61,834 bases of DNA, taken from Alistipes sp. Marseille-P5061 (GTDB taxonomy: Bacteria; Bacteroidota; Bacteroidia; Bacteroidales; Rikenellaceae). Location of the stretch: positions 580,614-642,447 of the forward strand of contig NZ_LT985749.1 in the NCBI RefSeq assembly GCF_900290115.1, given 5' to 3'. The notes under the pieces were generated by a model, which was given only the letters and a program-made list of their open reading frames with translations, ran no database searches and had not been told where the DNA came from. Shown in pieces: positions 27,640-35,901 of this stretch. Every line of letters starts with the position of its first letter. The first letter of the stretch is position 1. The translations under genes were made by a program, and so were the position numbers.

Positions 27640-27733
27640 TATATTTGCTTCGTATTATATAAAATTTTCTGCCTATGGGAAAATAACGAACTAAATTTTC
27701 TACGAACAACAATGCTCCATTCATAAATGGAGC
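27640..27733 (+). other. Second promoter and hairpin ahead of the 6S-like RNA
   Basis: TATATTTG (27640-27647) is a perfect -7 element. Downstream lies a perfect 8-bp hairpin (GCTCCATT-CATA-AATGGAGC, 27714-27733). This may produce a longer precursor of the structured RNA or a separate leader. No reading frame here is convincing. Confidence 0.4.
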
Positions 27734-27760
27734 AAACATATAAAAGCGTTACTTTGTACC

Positions 27761-27884
27761 TTGCTTTCTGAAAATCTGGAAAATTTGAAGAGCAACCAAG
27801 GAATGAAGTTTGACGCTCACGTTTTTAACGTGGGCTTCATTCTGTATTTGGTTGCATAGGTTATTCCAGAGCCTCAGAAAGCAA
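27761..27884 (+). ncRNA. Structured RNA, candidate 6S-like (Bacteroidales-1-type) RNA
   Basis: Nested helices fold the whole segment into one long rod: TTGCTTTCTGA with TCAGAAAGCAA, TCTGG with CCAGA, GCAACCAA with TTGGTTGC, GAATGAAG with CTTCATTC, and CACGTT with AACGTG at the tip. Between the second and third helices is an internal loop of about 12 and 10 bases, like the open-promoter bubble of 6S RNA. A near-consensus -7 element (TTACTTTG, 27749-27756) places the RNA start close to the outer stem. 6S RNA sequesters RNA polymerase; the name is inferred from shape, not homology. Confidence 0.55.
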
Positions 27885-27966
27885 ATCAGAGTTTAGGTCC
27901 ACGTCTTTTATATGCATAACCCAAGCTATAATGCCTTGAGGACCAGGCAACAAAAACGACAAAAAC

Positions 27967-28386
27967 ATGAAACGACTGTTGCTCATTATCGCAGCCTTGA
28001 CGTTTTTGGGGGGCAATGCATATGCCCAACAAACCGTCGTAATACAGAATTCTCAAACAAAGCAGGCCTACGATGCCAACGAGTTTTCGATAAACGGCAT
28101 CTCGTCCCGCCAGGACATTGGCGGTGTCGAGGCATTCGTAGACTGCAATTTATCGAGTCGCTACAACGGGACCGAGATACACAACTGCATCGTAGAAATC
28201 AAGAACTACAACTCATTTGCCGTCACGGTCCTCTACATGGTCGGACGCGACAAAACAATCGGCAGCATGGTTCTGCAGCCGAACGAAAGCAAGAGGAAGC
28301 TATTCGGAACTGAGACCACCGGATACGGAGGAGACATCAGCGCTGCTACCTACAGCGTGTTTACGATTACCCGGAAATTGAACTAA
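27967..28386 (+). CDS. Secreted protein of unknown function
   Basis: The 139-residue product has a clear signal peptide (MKRLLLIIAALTFLGGNAYAQ, cleavage after AYA). The mature part is about 118 residues, beta-rich in appearance, with two cysteines (DCN and NCI) that could form a disulphide. No family is recognised. The next gene starts 11 bases after its stop, so a small operon with the following membrane proteins is likely. Confidence 0.65.
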   Translation: MKRLLLIIAALTFLGGNAYAQQTVVIQNSQTKQAYDANEFSINGISSRQDIGGVEAFVDCNLSSRYNGTEIHNCIVEIKNYNSFAVTVLYMVGRDKTIGSMVLQPNESKRKLFGTETTGYGGDISAATYSVFTITRKLN

Positions 28387-28397
28387 GCGGTCCTGCC

Positions 28398-28679
28398 ATG
28401 ACAAGATACAGAATCGAAGAAGAGGATGAAACCCCCGACTTTGTCGTCTTCATTGAAATCCTGTTGTGCATCATTTTCCTTCCCATAGGTATTATCATAC
28501 TTATAGTAAAGGCTGTGAACTATTTCTCCGACAGGTCCAAACAGAATGCGCTGCACAAATCCCAAATGAATGTCAACAAAGCCGAAGAACTCAGGATGCT
28601 CGCATCACTCCGGGATTCCGGAATTATCTCCCAGGCCGAATTCCAACAACGGAAGGACAAAATCATGAAAAGCTTCTGA
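28398..28679 (+). CDS. Small membrane protein with SHOCT-like C-terminus
   Basis: A 93-residue protein with an acidic N-terminus, one membrane helix (VVFIEILLCIIFLPIGIIILIV) and a C-terminal segment (ELRMLASLRDSGIISQAEFQQRKDKIM) matching the short oligomerisation (SHOCT) pattern. The role is unknown. It lies between a secreted protein and a VanZ-like protein. Confidence 0.7.
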   Translation: MTRYRIEEEDETPDFVVFIEILLCIIFLPIGIIILIVKAVNYFSDRSKQNALHKSQMNVNKAEELRMLASLRDSGIISQAEFQQRKDKIMKSF

Positions 28680-28700
28680 CATACGCCCATAGGCTACATC

Positions 28701-29135
28701 ATGAGTCCGACAAGAAAACAGCGGAAGAGCAAACCGACACTGTACGCCGGACTGATTCTGCTGCTTGCGGGAGGCTGCATCTATCTTTTCTTCCGACAGG
28801 GAGTTCTGTTCCTTTCGTGGATCAGCCCTGATACTCTTGCATCAGTCCGCATTTCAGTTCCGAAACATGAGAACAGCCTGCTCCTGTACCTGTTTCTGTA
28901 CTGCATTCCCGACGGATTATGGTATGCGGCATTGCTGACCCTACAAGTCCATTTTGCGAGTCGGGAAAGAGCAGGCAAGGTCTTGCTCCTGTTCTCAATA
29001 CTGCTCCCCTTCATGCTGGAATTCGCTCAGCTCTTCGGGCTTGTGCCCGGAACTTTTGACTACTACGACCTTTTTACCTATTTGATAACCCTTATTCTTT
29101 TTATTCCATGCGCAAAAAAACTCTTATCCAACTAA
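28701..29135 (+). CDS. VanZ-like membrane protein
   Basis: A 144-residue protein with about four membrane helices (residues ~14-30, 66-82, 92-106, 122-138). Between helices is a PDGLWYAALL segment and FMLEFAQLFGLVPGTFDYYDL, which resembles the E-x-x-Q-x...G-x-x-D-x-x-D pattern of VanZ-like proteins. Function unknown. Its end overlaps the next gene by 28 bases in another frame. Confidence 0.65.
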   Translation: MSPTRKQRKSKPTLYAGLILLLAGGCIYLFFRQGVLFLSWISPDTLASVRISVPKHENSLLLYLFLYCIPDGLWYAALLTLQVHFASRERAGKVLLLFSILLPFMLEFAQLFGLVPGTFDYYDLFTYLITLILFIPCAKKLLSN

Positions 29136-29404
29136 CCCTGCTCTGCCTGTTCGTCGTCATGGCCCTTGGCAGTTCCAGCAGCAGTTATCCCAAGTCATCC
29201 AGCAGAGGCTACTCATCTTCGAGCAGCTACAGCTCTTCTTCCTCCAACTCCAATAAACCTGCCACCCAAAACAACTCCTCCTTTAAAAAGACAGACTTCC
29301 CCAATCCCTGCAAAAGTTGCGGCGGGAGAAAAGGTTATTATCTGTTCGATACCTGGTATCCATGCAAGCGATGCGGTGGTACCGGACAAGAACCCGTACA
29401 TTAG
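29108..29404 (+). CDS. Small secreted/anchored protein with serine-rich linker and zinc ribbon
   Basis: The 98-residue product has an N-terminal hydrophobic signal (TLIQLTLLCLFVVMALG), a serine-rich low-complexity stretch (residues ~22-58) and a C-terminal DnaJ-like zinc ribbon (CKSCGGRKG...CKRCGGTGQ). A strong terminator follows. No function can be assigned. Confidence 0.65.
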   Translation: MRKKTLIQLTLLCLFVVMALGSSSSSYPKSSSRGYSSSSSYSSSSSNSNKPATQNNSSFKKTDFPNPCKSCGGRKGYYLFDTWYPCKRCGGTGQEPVH

Positions 29405-29422
29405 CCGCAATATTTTATTTAT

Positions 29423-29460
29423 AAGCCGACGAGTCCGAATTTTTTGGACTCGTCGGCTTA
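29423..29460. terminator. Strong terminator hairpin
   Basis: AAGCCGACGAGTCC pairs perfectly with GGACTCGTCGGCTT around a T-rich loop, ending the small-gene cluster. Confidence 0.85.
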
Positions 29461-30022
29461 TAATATAATGTACTCATGTTCAAAATCCATTACAGAGAAC
29501 TATCCCCTGCCCGACTTACCGTTAGCCAACGGGCGACAACTCCTTTCACCGTGCGATTCCGTTGAGAAGCTCCGCTCGACCTGTCCGCTCCTCTCCGGAA
29601 AGCTTCGCCACCACACGTCCGCATAAAAACAAAACGACAAAATGCATTGATAATTTGGATAAAATTTTGATTTATACTATCTTTAGTCCATGATGCGGGG
29701 TTTTCCTTTTCGGGAAAATCAACCGGGACTCAGGAATGGCCCCAAGCCGCATACGGGATGCGCGCAGGAACCGGATATACTACAAATCCGGAAACGTGCG
29801 AGAAGACGAAGATGTGAAGAAGTGAAGAAGACGAGATGAAGGTGTAACAAGGGGTAACGAGAGAGGTGAAGGTACGTCCGAACTTGGTCCCGGAGCGAAA
29901 TGGGAGTGTATGACCGAATGCCGCGCCCGCATTGGAAATGGTCCAAGAACCGATATGGTTCGCTGGGAAAGCATGTACGGCGATGCAATCGACATCAAGT
30001 AAACCATAACAAACCTCATCCC
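29461..30022 (+). other. Long leader/intergenic region with purine-rich repeats
   Basis: No gene is supported. A near-consensus -7 element (TATCTTTA) lies near 29678-29685. If used, the next gene would have a leader of over 300 bases. A GAAGA-rich purine stretch (about 29801-29850) is conspicuous. Confidence 0.4.
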
Positions 30023-31177
30023 ATGAAACACCTCAACACTCTGTTGCTCCTTGCGGCTCTTCTGCTCGCACTGATGCCCGAACGGGCCACGGCCCAACGG
30101 TTCGAAATCGACCCGCTCTTCACCGATTCGGTCAAGGTGGTCCGCGTCGTGCGGGCCGAAAGCGGATGGACCGAGTACCAGCCCTACTCCTTCGCCACGC
30201 TGCCCGACGGCTACACCTTCGACCTGGTCGAGATGGACGAGGGGCGTCTGGTCTTCGATATGGACGGTGTCCACTACCGCGTCATGCCGGGTTCTGTCCT
30301 CTTCAGCAGCGACAACGCCCCCGACGTGGCCAACCCCCTTCCGAAAAAGATTGTCCGCCGGCATTCGCCGCTGGCCCACCTCTTCGCCAGTTCGGCCCCC
30401 TACCTGGCCATCGTGCTGCTGGTGGTGGCCGGCACGCTGCTCGGACTGCTCGGCCAGCGCAGCCGCGCCCTCCGCTCGGTGGCACTCAAGGCGCTTCCGC
30501 TCTGTCTGGCTGCAGCCTCGCTGCTCGAGGTGGCCGCCTTCATCGTCCTGGGGTCCGACATGGCCTGGTGGTGCGACGACGAGCTATGGGGCTTCTGGGG
30601 CGCTCTGTGGCGTGCCATCCCCTTCGTGGTGGTCGTGCTGATGCAGTACTACAGCATCCGGCTCTATGCGCGGCTGCTCTTCGACGGCCGTCGCACCGAA
30701 GAGGGCGACGAGCCGCGCATCTCGCTCCGTCCCGTGGCGTGGGCCATCGGTCTGCTGCTGCCGGTGCTGGTAGTGGTCATGCTGCTCTTCCAGCTCGCGG
30801 GCTTCACGGGCTTCGTGGCCGACCTCCTCTCGCTGCTGATTCCCGTCGCCGTCTCGGCACTGCTCATCGGCCGCGGCGCGCGGAAGAACATCGCCACCTT
30901 CGGCCGCTCGAACGGCATCCTCATCACGCTCTTCAGCATCGTCTATCTGCTGGGACTCATCATTTCGGCCGTGATGCTGGCGGTGGTCATCTTCAAGATT
31001 ATCCTGCAGATTATCATCATGGCGGTGCTGGTCGGCCTCTGCATCTTCGCCGTCAACGTGGGGGCCAAGGAGTCGCCCCAGCCCCAGATTTACCGCGCGA
31101 AGGACGGCTCGCAGCACAGCACCCTCTACGGCGCCCGGGAGCAGGACCGCAAAATCGACGCCCGGCGCAAGGATTAG
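30023..31177 (+). CDS. Signal-peptide-bearing multi-pass membrane protein, unknown function
   Basis: From the ATG at 30023 (MKHLNTLLLLAALLLALMPERATA) 384 residues. A signal peptide precedes a ~90-residue extracytoplasmic domain, then about six to seven membrane helices (from YLAIVLLVVAGTLLGLL to IIIMAVLVGLCIFAV) and a polar tail. No family is recognised. The BACON lipoprotein gene starts 83 bases downstream. Confidence 0.7.
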   Translation: MKHLNTLLLLAALLLALMPERATAQRFEIDPLFTDSVKVVRVVRAESGWTEYQPYSFATLPDGYTFDLVEMDEGRLVFDMDGVHYRVMPGSVLFSSDNAPDVANPLPKKIVRRHSPLAHLFASSAPYLAIVLLVVAGTLLGLLGQRSRALRSVALKALPLCLAAASLLEVAAFIVLGSDMAWWCDDELWGFWGALWRAIPFVVVVLMQYYSIRLYARLLFDGRRTEEGDEPRISLRPVAWAIGLLLPVLVVVMLLFQLAGFTGFVADLLSLLIPVAVSALLIGRGARKNIATFGRSNGILITLFSIVYLLGLIISAVMLAVVIFKIILQIIIMAVLVGLCIFAVNVGAKESPQPQIYRAKDGSQHSTLYGAREQDRKIDARRKD

Positions 31178-31260
31178 ATTCGAACCGGCACCGATACACA
31201 CGACCGCGCTCCGTCGACCCGATACCACAGATACGAATACCCACAAATACCCACAAGCCT

Positions 31261-33174
31261 ATGAAAAAGTATCTCTTACTGATTGCAATGTCCGCCGCGC
31301 TGCTGACAGGCTGCAAGAACGATGACTCGTGAACGACGGAACAGCCGACCGACGCCCCCGAAATCGAGGTCGGAGCACAGACCCCGCAGACCATTCCGGC
31401 CGAGGGTGGAACCGTCACGCTGGCCTATGAAATCGTGAATCCCGTACAGGGAGGCCTCCTCTCCGCCACGTCGGCCGAAGAGTGGATACACGACTTCGAC
31501 TGCGACCAGGCCGGCCAGCTCACCTTCACGGCCGACGCCAACGAAAGCGACCAGAGCCGCAGCCAGACGCTGACGCTGACCTACACCTACGGCCAGGGGA
31601 AGAGCGTCGAGGCCCGCATCACCGCCGTGCAGGATGCCACAACGGCTTCGGAGCAGTATGACTTCGACCTCACGCTGGATATCTTCACGGGGACCTACTA
31701 CGGAGACGATTTCGGAAGCAACGGCGAACACAACTGGTACATCTGGATTTCCGACAAGGAGTTCACCCCGGACGGCTATGCGCAGAACGGCGGCACCTAC
31801 TATCTGTTCGACACCTACGGTCCGGCTCCCGAAGCCGATGCCGGCATCGCACTTCCGGCCGGCGAGTACAGGCTGGGGGCATCCGGAGCGACCGCCGAGA
31901 TGACCTTCTCGTCGGACTACTCGAAATTCATGCAGGTCGACGACCAGGGCAATACCATCCACGACGCCGAATTCACCGAGGGACGGATGGTTGTCTCGTA
32001 CGAAGGTGAGACGCTGCTTCTCGAGGCCTTCCTGACGGACCTCGAGGGCAATACCCACCACGTCGTATACAAAGGCCCGGCATCCTACGCGAGCGACACC
32101 ATCTACGAGGACATCGACCTGAAGGCCACCTCCTGCTCGGCAACCTACGAGGGCAGCGACGGTGAACTGATGGAGCTTCTCATCGAGATGAGCGACATGG
32201 CGTCGGGTTCCGTCACGGCCCCGGGAACCACACTGACGCTCAACGCCTTCATGCCTGTCAACGACACGGGAGAGCCCGTCGCCGGGACCTACACCGTATC
32301 CGACGGAGGAGGCTCCATGACGCTGCAGCCGGGTTCGAGCTACTACGGAATCCCCGACGGAAGCTATGCCCTCTACTTCAAGGACGACGTAAGCATCCAG
32401 ACGGGACTCATCGCCTCGGGAAGCATGACCATCACGGGCGGAGGCGACAGCTACACGGTGACGTGCGACCTGGTCACCGCCGAAGGGTGCAACGTAACGG
32501 CCAGCTACACGGGCTCCATCGCTCTGACCGACTCGTCCGGCGAGACGGGCGACGCCGTCTCCACCCTCACGGGCGACTACACGCTCGACCTCGATGGGGC
32601 AACGGCCGAAGCCTCCTTCTACGGGGACTACTACGGCACCGGCGGTGGAAACTGGACCATCTCCATCCTGCCCACGACGGGTCCCGACGGCCTGCTCATC
32701 GACCTGGTAGCCGGGGAGGGCAGCTTCGACGGCGGCATCACTTCGGGCACCTACACCGCAGCGGACAACGACTACCCCGCACCGGGCGAATATCTTCGCG
32801 GCATGGTGAGCAGCGACGGCGGACTGGGTGGAACCATCTACGTCGGCGACTTCGACTCGGAAGGCTACGTATATGCCTATGCCCCCGCCATGTCGGGCAA
32901 CCTCGACATCACCAACAACGGCGACGGAAGCTACACCCTCTCGTTCGACTTTGTCGACGACCAGGGATATGCCTGGGACGGAAGCTGGAGCGGAACCATC
33001 TCGACGGCCGACTACTCCTACTACAGCGCATCGGCCATGACGCGCAGCCTGCTCCGGGCTCCGCACATCGGCGTTCGGGAGCAGGGACCGTCGGTACGAC
33101 CGCTCGACCGCCTCAGGGAGCGCAGCGCAAAGGCTCCGGGCTCCGCACAGCGGATATCCAGGTACAAGAGATAG
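31261..33174 (+). pseudogene. BACON-domain lipoprotein gene interrupted by an in-frame TGA
   Basis: The ATG at 31261 encodes a lipoprotein signal (SAALLTGC) and then an in-frame TGA at 31330-31332, after residue 23. The same frame continues to 33174. Past the stop is a BACON-like domain (VGAQTPQTIPAEGGTVTLAY...), then three beta-rich repeats with T-Y-Y/F-Y-G-D-Y-Y type segments. The next in-frame ATG (31435) would lose the signal. Trp (TGG) may be ancestral. BACON proteins usually bind glycans or mucin at the cell surface. Confidence 0.75.
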
Positions 33175-33200
33175 CCGCATCGCGCAACGCAACAAAGAAA

Positions 33201-33233
33201 GAGGAAGGTCTCCTGCAACAGGAGACCTTCCTC
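33201..33233 (+). terminator. Terminator after the BACON lipoprotein gene
   Basis: GAGGAAGGTCTCCTG and CAGGAGACCTTCCTC form a perfect 15-bp stem around CAA. Confidence 0.85.
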
Positions 33234-33353
33234 TTCGTTTCGGGCCGGTCCGCAGGCACGGTTCCGCAACGGGACGCAACGGCACAGACAGAAGCGCAGC
33301 GGTGAGGCAACCGAAGCACGGCCGGTCTCCTTACCCGGTTACCGCACACCCGG

Positions 33354-34445
33354 TCACCGCACCCGAACGGGCGTTACGGGCTGCTCGCGGACGCGGTCGA
33401 GCGGTTCGGAGCGGTACTTCACCCGCGCAAAGTCGATATCCGTCAGGTCGAAGCAGCGGATGGCGCTGTCGTACATCGTCCGGTAGTAGAGCCGGCGGTG
33501 GGTCAGGTCGGCCGCCGCGGTCCACTGCGTGGCGCTGGGGATATCGGTCGGCTGCTGTCCGGCCGCAAATTCGACTCCGATGGGGATATCGAAGTTGTTG
33601 AGAATCTGGAAGCAGCAGCGCACGGCCGCCTCACCCGTCACCTGACGGGGCGCCGTGGCCTGATAGAAGGCCGCCCGCACGAAGCGCGACGGCGGAGTGA
33701 CGTCGCCCGGCAACCCCAGCATGCCGCTGCCCGCCCCGAAGGGGGCCAGCGCCACGGAGTCGAGTGACTGCCCGGGGGCCGAACCGCCGTGCAGGTTGAC
33801 GTAGTTGCAGAGGTTGGTCATCTGCCACTCGAAGCCGGGCGAATTGGTCAGCACCCCGAGCCGGTTCTCGTAGAAGTGCGCCTGTCCGTCGACAATCTCC
33901 AGCACCAGCTGACTGCCCGAGGGGTCCGTAAAGCGCCAGTGGACGGTCGACGCCCCGGGATAGACGGAGACAATCCGTACGCGGGCGACGGCCTGCCACA
34001 CCTCGTCGAGCGTGCGGCAGCTCCCCAGAATCCAGGGAACGACCTGCAGGTCGGCGATTGTCACGTCGCGCTGCGCGGCGTCGAAGTCGACGTAGCGCCC
34101 GTAGCCGGGGAAGTAGAAGAGTCCGGCCGAGAGCCCCTCCTCGTTGAGCCCCTCGGCGACGAACTCCGGCCGCTCGACGGCCAGTCCGACGTAGCCGTAA
34201 CGGGCCGTGAACGACATGCCCGTACCGCCGTCGGGGGCAAACGAGTGCTGGGCATAGCCGCGCGGAGTGACCACATAGCGGCTGTTGAGGTCGCTGCCGC
34301 CCCACTCGATGGTGCGCGCGACCACCTGCGACCCGTCGGCGGCCCGCAGCGTGATGCCCGTGCAGGCCTCGGCCCGCAGGGCGCCGAGCCCCGCCGCAAG
34401 GAGCAGCCCCCCGGCCGCAAGGCTCCAGAAAAGTCTCTTTTCCAT
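33354..34445 (-). CDS. Secreted choloylglycine hydrolase-family protein (bile salt hydrolase/penicillin V acylase type)
   Basis: The ATG at 34445 (MEKRLFWSL) gives 363 residues with a signal peptide ending ALRAEA, directly followed by Cys28, the expected N-terminal nucleophile of this Ntn-hydrolase family (A-C-T-G-I-T-L). Later motifs include GGSDLNSRYVV, LNEEGLSAGLFYFPG and the VLTNSPGFEWQMTNLCNY segment. Members cleave bile-salt or acyl amide bonds; substrate cannot be told by eye. Cleavage exactly before Cys28 would both export and activate it. Confidence 0.88.
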   Translation of the reverse strand: MEKRLFWSLAAGGLLLAAGLGALRAEACTGITLRAADGSQVVARTIEWGGSDLNSRYVVTPRGYAQHSFAPDGGTGMSFTARYGYVGLAVERPEFVAEGLNEEGLSAGLFYFPGYGRYVDFDAAQRDVTIADLQVVPWILGSCRTLDEVWQAVARVRIVSVYPGASTVHWRFTDPSGSQLVLEIVDGQAHFYENRLGVLTNSPGFEWQMTNLCNYVNLHGGSAPGQSLDSVALAPFGAGSGMLGLPGDVTPPSRFVRAAFYQATAPRQVTGEAAVRCCFQILNNFDIPIGVEFAAGQQPTDIPSATQWTAAADLTHRRLYYRTMYDSAIRCFDLTDIDFARVKYRSEPLDRVREQPVTPVRVR

Positions 34446-34633
34446 AAGCTGAACTATCTTATCAGGTTTCACTACTCGCTGCGGGGGCCCGTCGGACCTC
34501 CGCATTGTTCTTGCCTCCTGCAAGAGTCGGGCCCCGATTGCCGGTCCAAGGCACGACGGCAACATTTTTCCGCACCGCGGCTGCCGGCGCCAACCCTGCC
34601 CGGGAGAGGGAACGAACGGTCTTCCCGCAAACA

Positions 34634-34664
34634 AACGGGGACCCCGCCGTGCGGAGCCCCCGTT
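34634..34664 (-). terminator. Terminator-like hairpin after the DHODH-like gene
   Basis: A GC-rich stem (AACGGGG with CCCCCGTT and an inner GC stem), about 30 bases downstream of the minus-strand gene, followed by a short T-rich stretch. Confidence 0.6.
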
Positions 34665-34691
34665 CAATCGGGAAAAGTGACCCGGCTCCGC

Positions 34692-35669
34692 CTATTCGGC
34701 CGAAGCGGGGAAATACTTCATGTACTGCACGCGCTGCGCCATGGCTGCCGTGTCGTCGCCGAACTTGAGCCGGCCGCGGAACTCCTCGAGCGAGGAGAAG
34801 CCGTGACGCGAAGCCCACGCGTCGAGGTATTCGTTCATGCGGGCCACCACCTCGTAGCCGCCGCGGTGGAGCGCCGAGCATACCTGCACGCTCCGGGCGC
34901 CGCAGAGCAGCGCCTTGACCACCGCCTCACCGTCGTGTACGCCCGTCGAGACCGAAAGGTCGAGCTTGGGGAGCACCGTCGAGCAGATGGCCGCCGTACG
35001 CAGCACGTTGCGCAGCTCCGAAGGCTCGCTGTAGGGCGAGCTCTCGATGAACTGCATCCGCTCGACGTCGATGTCGGGCTCGAAGAAGCGGTTGAAGAGC
35101 ACGACGCCCTTCACGCCGCGGGCCTCCAGCGAGTCGGCCACCGCAAAGAGGTTGGTGAAGCGCATCGAGAGCTTCACCGAGACGGGCACCCGGACGGCCG
35201 AGGCCACCTTGCCGGCGATTTCGGCATAGCGGCGCTCGAGCTCCTGCGACGAGGTGTGGATGTCGGTCGGCTGGAGGAAGATGTTCAGCTCGAGGGCCGA
35301 AGCGCCGGCCTGGGCCATCAGCGTGGCGTAGTCGACCCACTCGCCGTCGAGACCCACGCAGTTGATGCTGGCGATGAGCGGCATCGAGCACTTGGCGCGG
35401 GCGTCGGAGAGCAGCTGGAGGAACTCCGCCTTGTAGTTGTCACCCAGGTAGCGCTGCAGATAGAGCTCCGCATCACCGTAGTAGGACTCGGACTGACGCC
35501 CCAGCGAGGCGGCGTGGTGGAGAATCTGCTCCTCGAAAATCGACTTCAGGACGGCGGCGCCGGCGCCATTCTCGGCGCAGCGCACCAGCCCCGACACGGT
35601 GGAGGTATAGGGCGAGCTGCCGACGATGACCGGACTGGAGAGCTCCAGTCCCAGGTATTTGGTTTTCAT
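34692..35669 (-). CDS. Dihydroorotate dehydrogenase-like FMN protein
   Basis: The 325-residue TIM-barrel protein resembles DHODH-family oxidoreductases (N-terminus LGLELSSPVIVGSSPYT, then ASINC, ELNIF, PVSVKLS and GVKGVVLFNRF segments). Annotated relatives are often called DHODH-like rather than PyrD because substrate residues differ. The NxxQP-type substrate loop is altered (ELNIFLQPTD). It is preceded by an AT-rich leader and ends before a GC-rich hairpin. Confidence 0.8.
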   Translation of the reverse strand: MKTKYLGLELSSPVIVGSSPYTSTVSGLVRCAENGAGAAVLKSIFEEQILHHAASLGRQSESYYGDAELYLQRYLGDNYKAEFLQLLSDARAKCSMPLIASINCVGLDGEWVDYATLMAQAGASALELNIFLQPTDIHTSSQELERRYAEIAGKVASAVRVPVSVKLSMRFTNLFAVADSLEARGVKGVVLFNRFFEPDIDVERMQFIESSPYSEPSELRNVLRTAAICSTVLPKLDLSVSTGVHDGEAVVKALLCGARSVQVCSALHRGGYEVVARMNEYLDAWASRHGFSSLEEFRGRLKFGDDTAAMAQRVQYMKYFPASAE

Positions 35670-35870
35670 AATCGTTATGTGTTTGTATTGTTGACCGAAT
35701 CTGTCTGTTCCGCACGCTGCGAAAACACAGCGAATATAGGAAGAAAGTCGCTAACGGCCAAGAAAAAGCGTGAAAATCGCCCGTTTGCCCCTTCGGAGCG
35801 GAAATCCGACCGGGCGGCGCACCGCAACGGCCGCGCGGTGCGAAGCGGCGCGTTTTCGCGTTTTTATTCG

Positions 35871-35878
35871 TACCTTTG
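35871..35878 (+). promoter_or_regulatory. -7 promoter element of the MFS gene
   Basis: TACCTTTG, matching TAnnTTTG, 23 bases before the ATG at 35902. Confidence 0.6.
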
Positions 35879-35901
35879 GGCCGCCCAAACCGATTATCGT
35901 C

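Noticed and set aside
27640..27884. Retron msr/msd RNA.
   Set aside because: The region is highly structured, but no reverse transcriptase gene is nearby.
22750..33174. Recoding of TGA as an amino acid, suggested by two in-frame TGA codons.
   Set aside because: Many genes in the window end cleanly at TGA (for example resB, GH2, GH37, choloylglycine hydrolase), and Trp codons elsewhere are TGG. Two nonsense changes or base errors are simpler. No selenocysteine-type hairpin was noticed after either TGA.
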